From contig NZ_SCNL01000022.1 of NCBI RefSeq assembly GCF_005502745.1, positions 1-39,609 on the forward strand: DNA of 39,609 nt. The letters run 5' to 3'. Position numbers and translations under genes: made by a program. This DNA is from Sphingomonas sp. 3P27F8. Its GTDB lineage: Bacteria; Pseudomonadota; Alphaproteobacteria; Sphingomonadales; Sphingomonadaceae. The notes beneath the pieces were generated by a model, which worked only from the letters and a program-made list of their open reading frames with translations, searched no databases and had not been told where the DNA came from. The first letter of the stretch is position 1, and every line of letters starts with the position of its first letter. This document shows positions 39,274 to 39,609 of the stretch, piece by piece.

Positions 39274-39609
39274 TCATTCCGGAATGACCCACTTCACCGG
39301 CAGTGACGTCTTGGACGCGATCGGCTGACCGTTCTCATCCTTGGCCGGCGTGTAGCGGACGCGGCTCTTGGCGATCCTGCACGTCGCCTGATCGAGCGCG
39401 GCGCTACCGCTCGACGCGGTGACCTCGCACTCAGCCACGCGTCCATCTGTACCGATGGTAAGCGCCGCAACGACACGACCCTGCTCACCAGCACGCAATG
39501 CCGACGGCGGATAGTTGTCAGAGCCGAAATACTGCCCCGGATTGCCCTTCGCGACAGCAGCCTGCGATACCCGCGGCGGGGCCGGCGGGGGTGCAGGTGG
39601 GGCCGGAAC
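39274..39609 (-). CDS. tonB: TonB energy transducer, C-terminal part, cut by the window edge
   Basis: Only the last 111 residues are in the window; the frame is open at base 39609. A Pro-rich stretch (PAPPAPPPAPPR) leads into NYPPSALRAGEQGRVVAALTIGTDGRVAEC. It continues with the TonB C-terminal beta-strand motifs (SGSAALDQATCRI, VRYTPAKDENGQPI) and ends VKWVIPE. It spans the periplasm and contacts the TonB box of outer-membrane receptors such as the one at 5938. The two Cys residues in the C-domain (AECEV and ATCRI) are unusual and may pair. Confidence 0.88.
   Translation of the reverse strand, partial: VPAPPAPPPAPPRVSQAAVAKGNPGQYFGSDNYPPSALRAGEQGRVVAALTIGTDGRVAECEVTASSGSAALDQATCRIAKSRVRYTPAKDENGQPIASKTSLPVKWVIPE

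Noticed and set aside
1..39609. CRISPR arrays, prophage, integrons, complete insertion sequences
   Set aside because: No spaced direct repeats, integrase or phage structural genes or intact transposase were seen while reading both strands.

Overview
The window looks like chromosomal DNA of a GC-rich alphaproteobacterium of the Sphingomonas group (inference). Supporting observations are the nepR/phyP/phyR/ecfG general stress response locus, the scpA-scpB-tatABC order, an imuA-imuB-dnaE2 cassette preceded by an alphaproteobacterial GAAC-N7-GAAC LexA box, and a tonB-exbB-exbD-exbD operon. No rRNA, tRNA, CRISPR array or complete insertion sequence was seen. The first 30 bases may be the 5' tip of an IS5-like transposase.

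Layout. 0.1-1.0 kb: two overlapping hotdog thioesterases. 1.0-2.3 kb: a lipoprotein and a secreted CHAP-domain protein. 2.5-11.7 kb: a catabolic or uptake block with a GPH-type symporter, two divergent SDR dehydrogenases, a large TonB-dependent receptor, an NAD-dependent reductase and acetyl-CoA synthetase. 11.8-14.9 kb: a small unknown gene, then scpA-scpB-tatA-tatB-tatC. 15.2-19.3 kb: the general stress response island. 19.3-23.9 kb: glnE, a bcp peroxiredoxin, a NUDIX hydrolase and an unknown gene. 24.1-28.2 kb: a small acidic stress-type protein and a virJ/acvB-DUF2147-mprF operon for aminoacyl-phospholipid metabolism. 28.3-34.0 kb: the SOS mutasome. 34.2-36.9 kb: a His-rich secreted peptide, a fumarylacetoacetase-family protein and an acyl-CoA dehydrogenase. 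37.4-39.6 kb: the Ton energising system, with tonB running off the right edge.

The most interesting part is the stress island. Besides the known phosphatase/anti-sigma/anti-anti-sigma/sigma set, I read three small elements that are easy to miss. The first is a two-hairpin small RNA (about 15174-15279, minus strand) with C-run loops and a U-rich terminator, directly behind a GGAAC-N16-GGTTT promoter. The second is a 55-residue NepR-like protein (19126-19293, minus strand), convergent with ecfG. The third is a 47-residue membrane peptide between phyR and ecfG. Six sites sharing the geometry GRAAC/GGACC-N16-NGTTW precede these genes, nepR, phyR and the 74-residue protein at 24.3 kb. Together they suggest an autoregulated sigma-EcfG circuit with a second NepR-type brake and an RNA output arm. 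All promoter, RNA and paralogue calls come from reading the sequence and are not experimentally confirmed here.
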